Below are positions 22,781-36,059 of a DNA stretch of 64,000 bases, piece by piece; the stretch's first letter is position 1, and each line of letters starts with the position of its first letter. The DNA is taken from the NCBI GenBank assembly GCA_025024175.1, contig QCXZ01000137.1:71982680-72046679 (forward strand), given 5' to 3'. Origin of the DNA: Rhyzopertha dominica (Eukaryota; Arthropoda; Insecta; Coleoptera; Bostrichidae). The notes beneath the pieces were generated by a model. That model saw nothing but the letters and a program-made list of their open reading frames with translations. It did not search any database and had not been told where the DNA came from. The translations under genes were made by a program, and so were the position numbers.

Positions 22781-23922
22781 GTTTTTTTTAACGATACTAG
22801 TGGCTCCTTGGGCTTTAAGCTTCCGAGTTTGTGTCGTGCGCTAGCATTGATAGCTCCACAGTCGGCGACAGACTGACCTCGATTTGGGCTTTACCCGGTT
22901 CAGATTCCGGAAATTCGCAAAATACTTCCAGCTGTGTGTCATTTACCCAGCACAATTCCTGTAAAGTTCAAAGGTTTTAACTGTTACCCGTAGCTTAAGG
23001 TTAACCATGGGATTGTCGTGAAAGTAAACAGCACGCTATTCTCGTCTGACTGATTTCAGCCTTTTGTGATATGTGTGTTCTCGTATTCCTTTGAGTTTCT
23101 ATTTTTCCTGATTTCGTGTTCCTGTTAATCCACGTTACAGCGATGTTTTTCTTTTATCTATTGGTACCGCGATTTTTAGGTCAATTAGTCAACGACAACT
23201 AATTACAACAGAGCGTTTCAGTACTTTTAAACGCTGATTAAGAAAGATCATGAAAGCAAGTAATGCGTCAAAGATAATAAAAAAACAACAACTATCGCAA
23301 CACATGTGATTACTATAAAGGTCACCAACTCCAAATACATTCGTGTAAAGGTATGTGAAGGGTATCACATCTACTCCGGAAGCTAAATCAAGCTGCACCT
23401 TCCATTTCAGCTTGTTTTAAAATGATATTGATATTTAGCTTCGAAAAAAGACTACCTTCTATTAAAAAATTCAGAAGCACGACATAATACTTTAAGTGGC
23501 TATTCTATAGACCTTAGAAATTATATGCGGATGCCTTTAGATGCAAAGGTATACATATTTCGTTTAGCTACCAGTTCATTCTGAGAAAGTTGCAGGATAC
23601 TATTTTAGAGTGTATATCTTCATATGCAAAACAGTATCTCTATCAAGTAAAATAGTAATTATCAATTTAAAACAAAAAATTTTTCAGTTTTGCAACAAAC
23701 AATACATTTTTACGTAAATAATGTGATTAAGAAATAATATAATTTGGTTATTTAATATTTTATAATATGTATTTGTATATTGTATGTAGAATAATAGTAA
23801 CAAACTATAGTTGTAAAGGTCGATTCAGCTAAAATTTACACCCCCCTAGTTTATATATTTTATTTTGGTTTGAGTGGAATAGCTACGCTAGACTTCGCCC
23901 AATAGTATGTTTAAATAAAGTC
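22781..23922. other. No recognisable gene; ends in a possible non-LTR tail
   Basis: I see nothing I can name. The last 20 bases before the microsatellite read TTTAAATAAAGTC, which resembles the 3' end of a non-LTR element with a TTA-repeat tail, but no coding remnant precedes it. Confidence 0.35.
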
Positions 23923-23996
<74 letters not shown>

Positions 23997-24012
23997 GTTA
24001 TTATTATTATTA
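23923..24012. repeat. (TTA)n microsatellite
   Basis: About 30 units of TTA with two single-base interruptions (TTGTTA). Confidence 0.95.
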
Positions 24013-25245
24013 AATGCCTAAGAAGCACAAGTTTCTTCCATACAAGATGCACCTTTTCCTACAACATTTGTTGTTGTTTAACGCAGACAGGTATAATTGT
24101 GGTGGACGGTTTAAACAATACATTCGTTAACTTTCGGTTAACTATTTTTCTTAACCCATTTTGTTTCCTCTAGGAAGCGTTCTCAAAACAAGGATATGTT
24201 ACTCGACCCCTCCTGCTATTAAAATGTTTGAAGGGGTGGCTCTGGAGGGGATGCAGAAATGATTTTGAAATTAAGCTAAAATTTGCCCCATTCCCTTGAG
24301 TTAAAATTAGTCTCTTTCATCTTTCCTGTTTCTAAAACATAGACAAAATTGGAGACTCGAGGGATACTCACCACCTATGTTAAATTCGCATGTCAATATC
24401 AAATTGTCGTCTACTTCGTCTGCTTCAATTGCTTGTTTAATAATAATTGTTGCATCACCTTGACATTTATAGCCAGCTGCGGATATTGTCTACCATGATC
24501 TTCATATTACTACTTCGACAGAGTCTATTACTCTAAATAAGTTTTGGCTTAAGTTGACCAAGCGTTCTACTCCTTTTACAAATTAACCTGCCTTAACATT
24601 TATTGGAATTATAACATACCTCAATGCTTAACATAACAGAGTCATTACTTTAACTATTAGTATATGTTTTTAGCTTCTACTTTTTGTTAGTTTCTTGGTG
24701 TCTTCTTTCCGATCAATAATGCTCGAATCTTTTGCCATATTTTTAAATAATGGAGTCTGAACTGATCTGTTTTTCAGTCAATCAAAAAACGCGGTTTGGA
24801 GGAACCTCTAATTTCACTTACTTTATTAGCTAACCAATATTATTTCATACCATTGACATTATAGAATTTTTAATTTGCCCCCTAAAACCATCGGAATATA
24901 GTCGTATTGGTTTTATAGCTATAGTTTTCAAGAGGATACCACAAGTCGTTGAAAGGTTGGGAATAGCAAAGGTCATACATTCGAGTTCTTTAGAGAATCT
25001 GATTCCGCCCATGTGTACAAAAAAGATACTGTTAAATCAGTTATATTGGTTCTAGTTGTCGTTATATTGAAGTACCTAGTTAATTTGTTGGCTAAATCAT
25101 GCTGCCTCATCGAAAGACTTTGGGAAAAAAAGCTTTAGCCCTCTACTCCGTTAAGGATCTAAATTTGTTGCTTTTAAGTGGTTGTTATTTTCTGTCTCCT
25201 GTCCAACACATGAGGAACAAGCCTCCGTCTTGGTTGTCCCAAAAA
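24013..25245. other. No recognisable gene
   Basis: AT-rich sequence with nothing I can support as a gene or repeat. Confidence 0.4.
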
Positions 25246-25860
25246 CAGAGCTGGGCAAACTATTCGCAAGAAGTAGTTAACTACAAACTACAGTTATTCT
25301 TGATGCCAAACGATTTTAACTACGACATAATCAAACTACTTTTGTGAGAAAATAGTTAAACTACTAACTGCGTTCTTAGTCAGTAGTTGAAATAATTAAC
25401 TACTCTTTCTCCTAGTTCAATAATATTAAACTAAAAAAATAAATAATGGTTAAACGTTGTTCTCAATATTTACACATACACAAGTGTACAAATAGAACAC
25501 TTAAAGTAAAGATGATTTATAAAAAATATATATTACTTTTGCTCTTAGCTCGTTATTGGCTTTGATGATCACTAACTGTTCAAATAATGTACCGGAGAGT
25601 GCATTAGGTGTCGGAGAATTTATATGGGTAGCAACCCCAGCCGATGAACGTGTAAGTACCTAATGAATACCTATATATTTTATCATTTTATAATCATCTA
25701 ACATATCAGTGTTGGTGTGTTTGTTTATCAAATATTGTAGCAGTTCTTGTTCTTAATTTATTTTTTATAGTCATTTGGCTACATCTAATTTTAAATAGTT
25801 TAATTATTGGTAGCAACAACAACAACAACAACTTTTGTAGTTAACTACTGCCCAGCTCTG
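25246..25860. mobile_element. Non-autonomous hAT element (MITE)
   Basis: The ends are CAGAGCTGGGCA and its exact inverse TGCCCAGCTCTG, a hAT-type terminus. The flanking 8-mers CCCAAAAA (25,238-25,245) and TCCAAAAG (25,861-25,868) agree at six of eight positions, as expected for an aged 8-bp hAT duplication. A 12-bp palindrome GTAGTTAACTAC occurs near each end (25,273-25,284 and 25,837-25,848) as subterminal repeats. No transposase is encoded, so it must have been moved by a related full element. Confidence 0.75.
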
Positions 25861-28238
25861 TCCAAAAGCAATGTTATAATTGGAATTAATATAATTTCTG
25901 AAGTAATTAAGTTTCACGAGTTCATTGACATTTTTCGGAAGATACATACTTGTGGAGCCCTCGCTTCTACAATAATAAGATTCCTATTAATTTATGCTAT
26001 CAAAGGACATTTTTATTCCAGCACCTGAATTGCAGTTGACTTTTAATTTCGATAATTTGACAAGATTATGACAGTTAGCGTTATTGCAAAAGTTAGACTG
26101 TATGCGGCTAGATTTATAATCATCAGAAACATTATTTACATTAACACCTTTGCTGAAAGAAGCAAACGTATTTTCGTTAATCCCTAGATCAGATACAGAG
26201 ATTTCTCTAAAAACTATTCAGGTAGGAATCTCAAAAAATGAGCTTCTGGATTTACTTTATTTTACATGGAACAAATTCGTCTTATTAAAAACGATATGTA
26301 CAAATCATAATCAGATCTAATAGCATCATTGACTAATTTACTTAAACATTTGAAGTGGAAAATTATAACTTTTACTAATATTATGTGTATGCTAGACCGA
26401 ATAATATGTTTAGCGTTTCCATTTCTGTAGGGTAGATGATTCATCAATTTACTGAAAGAATTTATACTTACCTCGTAGTAGTATTTTTTTCATAAATACG
26501 CCAGAGCATATTAGGGCCAATTTTGACAGTTCAAATATTTACTTGCGTGATAGATTAAATAATAGTACTTTCATTCCCTTCACCTTAGATTAATAGTTGC
26601 CCTAGTGTGACTTATCGTTATATAACATCATAAAAAAACCTCACGTTTGCTATTACGCCGACGAAAGTTAAAGCGACACATCCGGTACCTTTTAAAGTAT
26701 AATTAAGGCGTTACGTGTAAATTGTGTAGACAATTAAAGGTCAATTGCCCCAGACAATAGTAAACGCAATAAATTTGGTGGATTGTTTACTCAACCGAAA
26801 TTAGTGTAGAACATTAAAATCATAATGTATGGCGTGCGCCAGAAGCACAAAATTTATGTTTCAAGGTAGACGTCGATCTGCAAATAAAAGAAATAGTCAA
26901 GAATAGAATCAAGTTATATAGAGCATCATCTATTCCATAGAAATTCGAAGTTTGCATTAAGAAGAGAAATTGAAAATTTAACTGCATAAAGATTAATGAG
27001 CATCGCAAATACCGTATTTACTTAGAAGAAAATATACAAACCTAATTTAAAAAACGGCTAATTTAACTAATTAATTTCGTTCCAAAGAAAATTCTTATAT
27101 GTATTTCATCAATTCTAAGCTACTTAGCTTATATTTCAAGTAATAATTTAGCACAATGTTTGCCCACATTTAGATATCATAAATCTAAAATACATCATTG
27201 TCAACCTATTAAACAGATGCACCCAGGTTTGCAAATATCTGTGACTCAGTAACCTAAACATTAAACTGCAACAAGCAGGTGCAAGGCACAGCATTTATCA
27301 ACTTTTCTTTATCATCCTGCATTGTAAATAATAAGTGGCGACTATCAACGTACAGCACAGAACAAAGCCTTTACTCTAGGTAGCATAATACAATCCACTA
27401 ATTTTGACTGATCTGTGCGGCTATAATTAGTTATGCTGTTGCAACGGTAATTCGTTTAATTGGTTATGAGGAAATAATAGCACGATATTATTGGGTAATT
27501 GAACCTGTTTCTTACTTTTCGTTGCTGTTCATTCTACTTTTAAATAAAATTTCATCTTCTTCATGTAATCTGCGTCTATCTTAGGTAAATGAATATGTAT
27601 TTTTAATTTTAATATGCAGGTTATGAGTGCATGGAAAAAGTTGTTACAGGTAGGCCGCTCATATAATATAGCAACACCTTTCAAATTTTCAATCAGTCGG
27701 TTAAAATTTGTGCTTTTTCTTGCGATATTAAAAAAAGTATGTATCGCTCGTACAACATATTCGCTGGCACAATAAATTAATTTAGAAAGTTGAAATGTTC
27801 AGGTACTTTCTGAATCGAACACACATAAGATCGATCAGGAGATTTGTGCTGTGTCAGGAGTTGATAGATAACGGTAGACGTTTGCTTTCTTAAAGTAAAG
27901 ACTTCGATACTAGATATTCGTTGTGTACGCGTAAAATTATAAACATGAATTCAGAATCGTGTCTTCTAATATTAATGCAATACAACGAATACTACTGTTT
28001 TTTATTGTATTAGAAGTAGTTGGAATAAATAACAAATAGCTAAACTATTCTATTCATTACAACTGCTATTTTATCACCAATTCTATTTGTGCTCTTATAC
28101 ATAGAAAACACTTTAAACGGACTAGGGAGTTAGGATTCAGTGTGTATTTTGTTTTTAGTACTGTAGAACATTTTTTGTAATTGTGGACGATTATATAAAG
28201 TTATAGAAATTATTGTAACCTTGTAACCTTTGTAACAC
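25861..28238. other. No recognisable gene
   Basis: AT-rich sequence, short open frames only, with no transposon signature I can name. Confidence 0.4.
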
Positions 28239-28463
28239 TTTCGGCAATGTGCCACACTTAAGAGCCCCTTCCTCTGCTGATGAATTTTCCAGAATGTTCT
28301 ATAATTTCTCGAAACGTCGATTTTAGATTTCCATCGCAAAACAGTTTCGGCTATGTGCCAAACTTGGGGTTCTCTAGCCTTCATAAAATTTTCTAGAACA
28401 TTTTATGATTTAAGAAACCTCGACTTTTGAGTTTAACACCTCGAAACAATTTCGACAAACTGC
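28239..28463. repeat. Imperfect tandem repeat, period about 106 bp
   Basis: TTTCGGCAATGTGCC at 28,239, TTTCGGCTATGTGCC at 28,345 and TTTCGACAAACTGCC at 28,450 mark successive units. Between them further blocks match (TTTTCCAGAATGTTCTATAATTT with TTTTCTAGAACATTTTATGATTT). Two full units and the start of a third are present. Confidence 0.8.
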
Positions 28464-30780
28464 CACTAGAATGGACAGTTTGATTTGGCTACATGGTGAA
28501 ATATACGGACACGTCCATTTTATGCATGTATTTACTTTAGATTAGATTAGATATTAGATTACTTAAGTATCTACCCAGGTATCTTCCTTTATCGCTATGT
28601 AATAATTCCTTCCTATTTGGTATGCTTGAAAGTCAAATACGAACTTTGAATACTACCCAGGAAGAAAAACTTAAGGTATCTAGACAATTTGATTACGATA
28701 ATATTGTTCTTCCGATGAATCATTACTTATTCTAATATTTAAATCCGTGCCTCTTTCATACTTATATTAATTTTGTCTTATCCATGCTTCCTCGATAATT
28801 CTTACCACATGGTTTTCAACATTAATCCACTGCTAAGGTACCGTAATATTCGTACTGGGTATCACTCCTTGAAACGACTTACGTCCATTTCTTCTTGGTA
28901 ATCATGATATTTTTTGAAAACATGCCAACGTGTGTCACAAATTCTTTGATTAAAGACACACGTAGGATTATTAAACATTGTACTTTAAGACCACACCTTT
29001 TAGCATCCTCAATTCAAATATTTGATAGTTTGTATTGTGTTGGGCTTACCAAAATTCGTTAAAATATATTGTAATATTAAAAAAAATCAAATGGCTCGTT
29101 GATTTTTGAAATTTGCACCAATTTCCAGTAGATTTCGATGAAAGGATTCACTTATATAACTATTAATGATCTGTANCTCCCTATGTTTTGGTAAACTATA
29201 TTTTGTCTTTTTCGGGGATCAATATTGATACATAAAGTTTTGGACAACCCTCAGCTGAACGCCTATGATATTACAGTTACAAACCTTAGTTGCATATTTG
29301 GCCATATTTCAAATACTTTATATAGTATTGATGTAACGGTCGAGAGCCGCGCAACGAAAAAATATCTCTTTTCAATAGCAATCAGCATACTTAAGGTTTA
29401 GTAGTATATCATGGACATTTAAACTTGTCATATATCAGTACCATACACTTCCTTCAAGGTATGTAACAAAAATAATGAACAATATTTATGCAAGTCTCTT
29501 GTCAATATGTAGTATTAGGTTTTAAATAATTGGTGTACTAATATATACCACACAAACATAGATGTATACAAAACGGATTGCACGCACTGCATCGCAAAAT
29601 AAAATTTCAAAAATTTTTATTTGCTCAATCACTTTAAAATTGCCAAAAACGTAAAAAAACAAAATTTGGGCAAAAACATTTGTGGTCTGTGTGTCTGGTT
29701 TTGTGTGTGGACGCCATAACCTTCAAAAGACTTAATGTCAACTTTAATTTGGCATACATATAAATCTCAACTACCCAAAGTGAAATTAGGGGGTAACTAC
29801 CCTTTTTACAGATTTTTATTATTTTTGTCGTTTAATATGTGATTAGTAGTATAATTGCGAGTATTATTCGTCCCTATAAATTTTCGGTGCAGCAAACTGT
29901 TTCGAAAATATTAGCAAAAGAGGGTTACTTGAAAAACGGTGTTTCATAAATAATAAATAATAATAAATTGTTTTAAAATTTTTTTTGACATTTTTGAAAT
30001 ATTTCCAAAATACGTAGTCTGGACCAGTATGGACTAGTATTATACAGAAAGCACTCTTGCAATTTTCGAGTTACCTATTTGGAAGAAAAACGATTTTAAA
30101 AATTTATGTATTTTTGCTCATAGGTATCACGAGAACCGTTGTATAAAGAGAAAAAAATGCTCAAAACCTGATTACTGATCGTATAGTATCTATAAGAAAT
30201 AAAAGCGTAAATGACATTTTGACAATTGGATGTGGAAGTATTGATTCAATTTGCAGCGCTTTTTTTAATGATAAAACCTTTATGTAGTATTGCAATATTT
30301 CCTGGATTGCTTGAGAACTGTAATACTCGTAATCAACAGCCGGTATTGCGTTAGGTTTATCAGTATAAAATACATCTTAGGGTGTATAGTTAACACCTTT
30401 GCTCTGAAAAAAGCAAATATTTGAAAAATATATCAGAGTGGTTACCCATATTAGATTTACCATAATAATTGACCTAGACCTTTTAAAATATAGATCAATT
30501 CAGTTCCAAACGCGAATTAGTTCGCTGGAATAACTTATATAGAGGACAGACAGCTTGCTATAGCATTTAAAGATTCTAATGGTTATTAAATATAAAGACT
30601 TCTCTATCCATAGTGCCTCCCCGTAATACCTACTAACACTCTTCCTTGCATATCTATGGAACTTTATTTGTACTCAGTAATTTTGTTCTTTACATTTCTT
30701 TTTTACATTTTTTCTTGTTTTATGGCATCTCAATGACATTTTTTGACTTCCCTTGGTGCATTTTATTATTTTCAGTAATC
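28464..30780. other. No recognisable gene
   Basis: AT-rich, with one N at 29,176. The stretch 29,570-30,200 has the look of an old repeat, but I cannot assign it to a family. Confidence 0.35.
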
Positions 30781-31052
30781 GGAGACCATCAAGTTTCGAG
30801 CTGAAAAAACAACAAAGGGATTAGCCTTTGCTTTTTCGTAATTTTCGGCGGAAACTATTTTTCCCTCAAAATCGGCATACTGATGTATTTTGTGCTCCAG
30901 ATTCCAAAAATGCAGTCAGAATTTATTTCGGAGACCACCAAGTTTCGAGATGAAAAAACAACAAATGGGTTAGCCTTTGCTTTTTCGCAATTTTCGGTGG
31001 AAATTATTTTTCGTTCAAAATCAGCATACTGATGTATTTTGAGCTCCCGATT
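30781..31052. repeat. Tandem duplication, period 149 bp
   Basis: Unit one begins GGAGACCATCAAGTTTCGAG at 30,781 and unit two GGAGACCACCAAGTTTCGAG at 30,930. The copies align over about 120 bp to GCATACTGATGTATTTTG with few differences. The short minus-strand open frame across them is a by-product. Confidence 0.85.
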
Positions 31053-33320
31053 ATTCACTATTGTGCGTGAATAAATGCAGGTAAAATTAAGTACGGTTCT
31101 ATATTAACCCTAATGTGAAGTTTTACTAAAGACAAGAAATTATAAAAACTGTTAACACGTGTAGCGTCCATTATTAGGAAAAGCCAAGAGCATTTAAATA
31201 AAGGGCTTAAAAGCAATTTCTGAAATCTCTATTTGCCTCTCTTTTTTGAAAATACCGTATATTTTTTAAAAATTTAGTTAAATTGCGTATCTAATGGGGC
31301 AAATTAGTTCTTTTGAGAAACGAAGCCTGCATAGTGCTTACCCACCGGACTGTCTACTATACTTGAAAATTTAACGTTCCGCAAATATGTGTTAAGCGCA
31401 AGAGTTATGTGGAACCCAGTTAGCACTACGTTAACCTTTAACGGATTCATTTTACGCTAGCTCAACAACCTGGCATTTGAACTATGCAGCAGTGTTTCAA
31501 TGTCACCGACTGCACGAGCTGGAGAAAATTGTTATCTAAGACTTATGCAAAGTAACGTACGTGTTATGTAAACATGTTACGGACGCGCCGTTAAACAAGA
31601 ATTTTCAGGTTTCAGCACAACATTCGGTTGTACGCCTTGGTTTGGTTTACCGGTAAAAGCGTATCGCCTCTGGCAGATTAAAAATATCTGTTCTTTTATT
31701 TCGGCGGCAGAAAGCTGTTTTGGTTAGGCTGACAAAAGCAACGCATTTCACAACCGATCGAGAAAATGATCTTTTCTCAGAGTGAAAGTACCTGCTCTAA
31801 TTATTGATGGAATGAAAAGTTTTTATTCACATGCTTTCGAACCTTGAATAGATTGATAACCCAGAAAGGCAAACAGTATGAGAATCTTGTTTGTGAATTA
31901 TCCCATCAAGATCAAATTTGTGCCGTTGCTCCGTTGAGCGTGTTGTTCGGTATTCATCAATTCATTCCGGATAAAAGAGCGACTAATTCGGATTTCGCAC
32001 TTAATTCCCCGAACGTTGTACGATACACAGACGATGGGGTTCACTGTTTTTAAGGTACTATAGCGGGTCTCCCGCTTTTCCTCTTTGAGCAAGTAACGCA
32101 TGGCCACCCATTGCAACGCGGAAATACATTCCAAACAAAACTTGAATTTCCTAGATGTGTGAATGAGATTTTCTCCATTTTCTAAACCATTCAGTGAAAC
32201 CAGCCGCAATGCAAATGCCTTATTTAATTCGGAGCTGTGCTATTCAAACCGTAACCTAAAGCTTGCTCAATTATCCGAATGCTTTAGAAAAGTATAAACA
32301 AAGTTTAGTGAGCTCTTCAGGAAATACAAATACCTACACATCTAAGTTATTACTACACTATACCCGTCTATCTAAAATGCCAAACGCAGAACCAAATTTT
32401 ATTTTTTAAGTTTGAATCTTCATCAAAATAAAGAAATTATTATTTTTAATATATAAATACTCAATCGCAACCCCACATGGAAGGCAATGAAAAGAAAACT
32501 TTCTTGATTATTAAAAATAGCGATATTTATCGCTATAAAAGGTTTCAAAGGCTCGGCTGTTTCTTTACAACAAATTGGCTGAAAAAGCAGAACGCATTAC
32601 AATATGCACAATATATTATTGACAAATATGCTCCAATATGCCTTAAGTAGCAAAAATAAAATAANTAAAAAAATATGGTACATAACATCTATCTATTTAA
32701 CATTAAATTTCAGCACTACTATTTAAAAAAGTTAGACACACAGTTAGATGCTTTTCCAAATTTTCNTGTTTAAACGTCAAAAAAAAAAAAACGTTCAACG
32801 TTGACAGTAGAAATGTTTCAAACTGGTTACTATATAAGGTTCTACTTCAATGACTTGTACAACTCTCAATTTAAAATAAAATAAAATATTAGAAACTTTT
32901 GAAAGCATTTGAAATCCGCGATTTTTATCTATGCTGAGTTCAACCATTTAGAAATTATTTCTCGGATTCCTTTAACAATTTACAAAGCTTATATAGATTC
33001 AGTGAAAATCATTTCTCTTGATTCTAATTTTAAAACTATTTCTGAAACTACAGATAGTATTGTTGCAATAAATGCTAACTAATTTGCTATTATGTTATTT
33101 TTAAGGATTTTTTGTTTCTTATCGTCAGGTTATCCTAAAACAAAATTTTAATATTTTCAGTAAAAAATTGTATATTTAGCCCTATTTACCACCAAACCAC
33201 AGTAAATCGGAAAAGATTTTTTATTTTTTATGTATTTAAATAGTTACTATAATTAACAAACCCGCAATAAATCGATATATTCAGAAGTACGGAGAAAAAC
33301 AAAAATTCTTCAGTGATTTG
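31053..33320. other. No recognisable gene
   Basis: AT-rich with Ns at 32,665 and 32,766. The open frames at 31,844-32,209 on both strands are unassigned. Confidence 0.4.
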
Positions 33321-33329
33321 GGCGAGATT

Positions 33330-34200
33330 TCTTGGAAAATATTTTCATCATCATGTTCCTGATGAAAGTAGTTTGAAAAAGAATTATGTGGATGAAATAT
33401 ACAACGAAGCTAATCCGCGTATTTATGGGTTAATTTATTTTTAAAGTAGATTCAACTACAGACTCTTGTAGACGATATATTGCTAATATGTTAATCGGTT
33501 ATTTGAATGCCGAAAACGCTGCTAAATCCTGTTTAATGAGCGGTAAAGAATTAGATAAAACCAGCCCTTGTACAATAAATCCATTTCTTTTTAAGCGCCA
33601 TTGCGAGTTAAGCACTATGAATCATCATTTCTCAATTTACCGTTACCTCCACAACCAGTAATTATTAAGTCAGGAACATTGTTAAATGCCTAAAAAGTTA
33701 CCAAAATATTAAAAATATTGTTTTGAAATTTCCTGACGATACAATTGCTGTAAAACTGTAAAAATGTGTTTAAAAAATAATCTATACCAAATCAGTTAGC
33801 ATTTATTGCAACAAATTTTTCTGCATTACTAAAAACAATTTTAAAATTAGAATCAAGATAACTGCCTTTCGCTGAATCGATAAGCTCAATAAACAAATGT
33901 TATAGCATGCGTTATGGGGCACTGTCAATTGTTCAAAGAATCGGAGAAATAGCCTTTAAAAAACTGAACTCAGAATCAAGGATTTCAAGTTCTTTCAAAG
34001 GCTTCTAATATTTTAAATAGAGAATTTGGAAGACACTGAATTAAATCCTTTTATAGGTACCATTTTAAAGCAGGCTCGCATTACTTCAGTTGACGTTCAA
34101 CTCTCTTTTTCGACATTCAAATACACATTAGATGATAGACGTCGTTTGTTTAGGATGAAGAATTTGGAGGAGACTTTAATTGTGATTTTTTGTTAATAGC
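33330..34200 (+). pseudogene. hAT-family transposase remnant
   Basis: Readable blocks appear in the order of a hAT transposase. PDESSLKKNYVDEIYNE is near 33,358. DSTTDSCRRYIANMLIGYLN (catalytic-core region) is near 33,452-33,510. LAFIATNFSALLKTILKLES is near 33,810. Near 34,090 VDVQLSFSTFKYTLDDRRR matches the conserved hAT dimerisation segment (V.RSFS.YK..L.DRR), followed by NLEETLIV. Stops and frameshifts separate the blocks. It resembles the widespread insect hAT group whose proteins are often annotated as CGG-repeat-binding-protein-like. No terminal repeats were found. Confidence 0.8.
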
Positions 34201-34690
34201 AATGCTGAAACTTAATGTACGACATATGGGTGTTATGTATTATATTTGGCATACACTATAAATTATAATGTTCATAGTTTCTGTTTGTTGAAACAATACA
34301 GTCCGCTCACAAAGTGTTTCTAACAGGTGTTTCTGCAAAAAAAAAACATTCTGGTTTTGACCACTGCAGGAGTCACAAAAATTTTCAGGTGCTTTATATG
34401 CAAATACACAAAATACTGTAACAACGAGCAAACGTCAATGCTGCCTCTTTGCTATTGTTTCAGAATAGATAAATAATACCATTTCAGATATTGACAAACA
34501 ATGAATGTTGAAAATTAACATTGATAATTGTCTATTGTAAAATACGTCATTTTTTGAGATGGTAAATGTTCAGAAAGATTTTTTTCGGAAGTCGAGGTAT
34601 ATCGCTTCCTGGAATGAAACTTTTCTTCTTGTTAATTTTGCCTTCTTTTTCTTCTTGTTTTCATTTTATGTNATCCGCTTCCAGCGTGTT
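34201..34690. other. No recognisable gene
   Basis: AT-rich spacer with one N at 34,672 just before the PLE fragment. Confidence 0.4.
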
Positions 34691-34709
34691 TTTCCCCGTT
34701 GTCCCTTTC

Positions 34710-34860
34710 TTTAAGTTATATGGTGTAAGTATGGAAGGTCCATTAGGTTCGATGATGGCTAACTTCTTCACAAAAAATTTTGAGCGTTTTGTATTAAAAC
34801 AGCACTCCTGAACCTGAAACTTGGTTTCGGTATATGTCACAACGTTTATAGAATTCTTAA
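34710..34860 (+). pseudogene. PLE reverse transcriptase fragment
   Basis: The frame includes GVSMEGPLGSMMANFF (34,722 onward), matching the PLE motif PMGSPLSP..ANFFM. About 30 residues later, after a stop, PETWFRYMSQ stands where WFRYVDD is expected, so the catalytic Asp pair is lost. It is the upstream half of a PLE whose remainder appears at 36,060-36,960, split by unrelated sequence. Confidence 0.7.
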
Positions 34861-34879
34861 AGATGCAAAAAGGCGCATC

Positions 34880-35880
34880 TTTATAAAACACTTTAGTTAT
34901 ATACAGTATCCCGTAATGGTTTTAGTAGGTGTTATAGAACAGTTTTGTAGATAGTTACAGAGGTGGTATAAAAATTACTATAAATCAGGTACAAAACGGT
35001 TTTATAGCAATTTATTATAAAACAGTTTTATAAATGTTACAGCATCTATTAAGCGACAGCATCTTCAAAAGGATCTTTCGGTGTTTTAACTGATTTGGCG
35101 GAGAACGATTTATTTCTTAACGATTGGGTTGCAGCCTATATTTATCTTCTGTAAAATAAAACATGCCCTCAGACCAAGATATATGCCGTACCAGATGGCA
35201 TAAAATATGCGTAGTGTTGAACTGTAGTCACACGAAACTACTACCAAACAAAATTTTCTGTGAAACATATGCATATATGTGTACAAAATTTTTAATCGCT
35301 TTAAAAATAATAAGTATTTCATCAATTTAGAAGAAATATCTACAAAATACAAAAAATATTTTTAATCATGTGGCATCATAAACCTATCTGCACTGATTAT
35401 AAACCGCATTTTATAATCATTATTGTTAGGAACATAACTTTAGTTCGTTACTTTTTTGTGAAAAGATAATTTTTAGTGGGCTTTACGCAATGGCGGCTAT
35501 ATATGTGCTTATAAACATGATAATAATATATGGCTTCCTCTTTATAAAACACGATTAGCACAGAAGAAATTGCTATATAACAAATTGTTTTTTTTACATG
35601 TGTCAAATCAAGACTTAATAAAATAGTTTTATAGGTGTTCAGATGATGACTATTCAGTGTTGAATAACACATATTTAAACCCTTTATAAAAAATTTGTCT
35701 CCACTGAGAAAATATTCTTTAAAAAGTTTTGTAAACCTTTATACAATGAGTATGAAACGGTGCTTAACACTGTTTTATAATTTTGCTGTGAAAACGTTCC
35801 TAACACTTAACTATATAACAATTTAGTGTACTGAAGCTGAACACTTGTAGGGGAATACCTTATAAAATAAAATAGACGTC
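34880..35880. mobile_element. Possible non-autonomous insertion with repeated TTTTATA motifs
   Basis: About 1 kb separates the two halves of the PLE. It is full of related short motifs such as CAGTTTTATAAATGTTACAG, TAGTTTTATAGGTGTTCAG and CTGTTTTATAATTTTGCTG, many next to TATAAAAC. A TGTTAGGAAC block near 35,425 recurs inverted as GTTCCTAACAC near 35,795. This suggests a MITE with subterminal repeats, but I could not define clean termini or a target duplication. Confidence 0.35.
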
Positions 35881-36059
35881 GAGGAACAATAATAAAACAA
35901 CAATAAAGCAAATATGCCTTGCTATTTGGAAATTATAAAATAATTTTGCTTGTTGGGATGGTACGCTTGTTCTTTGGAGACATGGCGAAGGAGCACTCCA
36001 AAATTGCTACCTGGGGATAAAGGACAATTCTTCTGGAAGTTCTGATTAACAAGAGTGAG

